A DNA stretch of 6,134 bases from Acidobacteriota bacterium. Lineage in GTDB: Bacteria > Acidobacteriota > Terriglobia > UBA7540. The notes under the pieces were generated by a model. It did no database searches and had not been told where the DNA came from. It saw nothing but the letters and a program-made list of their open reading frames with translations. The DNA is taken from the NCBI GenBank assembly GCA_021784615.1, contig JAJYHU010000032.1:1-6134 (forward strand). The letters run 5' to 3'. Of this stretch, positions 5,914 through 6,134 are shown piece after piece (the first letter of the stretch is position 1; every line of letters starts with the position of its first letter). Both the position numbers and the translations under genes were made by a program.

Positions 5914-6134
5914 ATGATGAAAATGGAAGGCGTCTACCAGGTATCCGCTCCACGCCAGATTGTTTACGAACAACTCCTCAATCCCGAGAAGCTTGCCCAA
6001 GCTCTGCCCGGATGTGAAAAGTTGGAGCCCAATCCCGACGGAAGTTATCATGCCGAGATGACGGTTGGAATTGCGGCGATCAAAGGCTCTTATCATGGCC
6101 GCGTCGAGATCCTTGATCCGGTTCCGCACGAAAG
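5914..6134 (+). CDS. coxG: CoxG-like SRPBCC-family protein (5' part, cut by window end)
   Basis: An open frame runs from the ATG at 5914 to the window edge, giving 73 codons and no stop. It reads MEGVYQVSAPRQIVYEQLLN, followed by PEKLAQALPGCEKLEPNPDG and YHAEMTVGIAAIKGSYHGRVEI. This is the typical N-terminus of CoxG proteins: the strand before the long helix of the START/SRPBCC fold, then the LPGCEKLE signature. CoxG is an accessory protein of molybdenum hydroxylase clusters, proposed to recruit the enzyme to the membrane or to the quinone pool. It lies 72 bases after coxM on the same strand and is probably in the same operon. The start is uncertain among ATGs at 5914, 5917 and 5923; no good Shine-Dalgarno sequence precedes them, and an in-frame TAA at 5902-5904 bars earlier ones. 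The missing part probably amounts to at least half of the protein. Confidence 0.9.
   Translation, partial: MMKMEGVYQVSAPRQIVYEQLLNPEKLAQALPGCEKLEPNPDGSYHAEMTVGIAAIKGSYHGRVEILDPVPHE

Noticed and set aside
5632..6129. Minus-strand open frame (165 codons) over the coxM end and coxG start
   Set aside because: The + strand reading shows clear CoxM and CoxG signatures; the antisense translation shows none.

Overview
The window reads as part of a GC-rich bacterial chromosome with every convincing gene on the + strand. I infer an Acidobacteriota-like or similar soil bacterium. The basis is the GC-rich codon use, DXP-independent vitamin B6 genes (pdxS/pdxT), a small helical protein of a type I associate with that phylum, and a form II cox cluster. 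This is an inference from gene content, not a database match. I see no insertion sequence, CRISPR array, tRNA, rRNA, phage gene or attachment site.

Left part (1-1468): the 3' end of pdxS (PLP synthase lyase subunit), then osmC (peroxiredoxin), then pdxT (glutaminase subunit of PLP synthase). PdxS and PdxT form one enzyme complex: PdxT releases ammonia from glutamine and PdxS uses it to build pyridoxal 5'-phosphate. An osmC gene lying between them is an unusual arrangement. The gaps on either side of osmC (115 and 107 bases) hold inverted repeats but no convincing intrinsic terminator.

Middle (1469-2106): one small gene for an uncharacterised, probably cytoplasmic helical protein. Its start is better placed at a GTG at 1606 with a strong Shine-Dalgarno sequence than at the upstream ATG at 1528. 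A GC-rich hairpin spans its stop codon.

Right part (2107-6134): a molybdenum hydroxylase operon of the xanthine dehydrogenase/CO dehydrogenase family in the order coxS (two [2Fe-2S] clusters), coxL (molybdopterin subunit), coxM (FAD subunit), then the start of coxG, cut by the window edge. CoxL carries AYRGAGR where true CO dehydrogenases (form I) carry AYRCSFR, so it lacks the Cys that anchors copper. The S-L-M order also fits form II. The operon therefore encodes a complete three-subunit hydroxylase whose substrate cannot be read from the sequence and which should not be called a proven CO dehydrogenase.

No wholly new system is evident. The points most worth a second look are the pdxS-osmC-pdxT arrangement, the structured leader before pdxT, and the unknown substrate of the form II enzyme.
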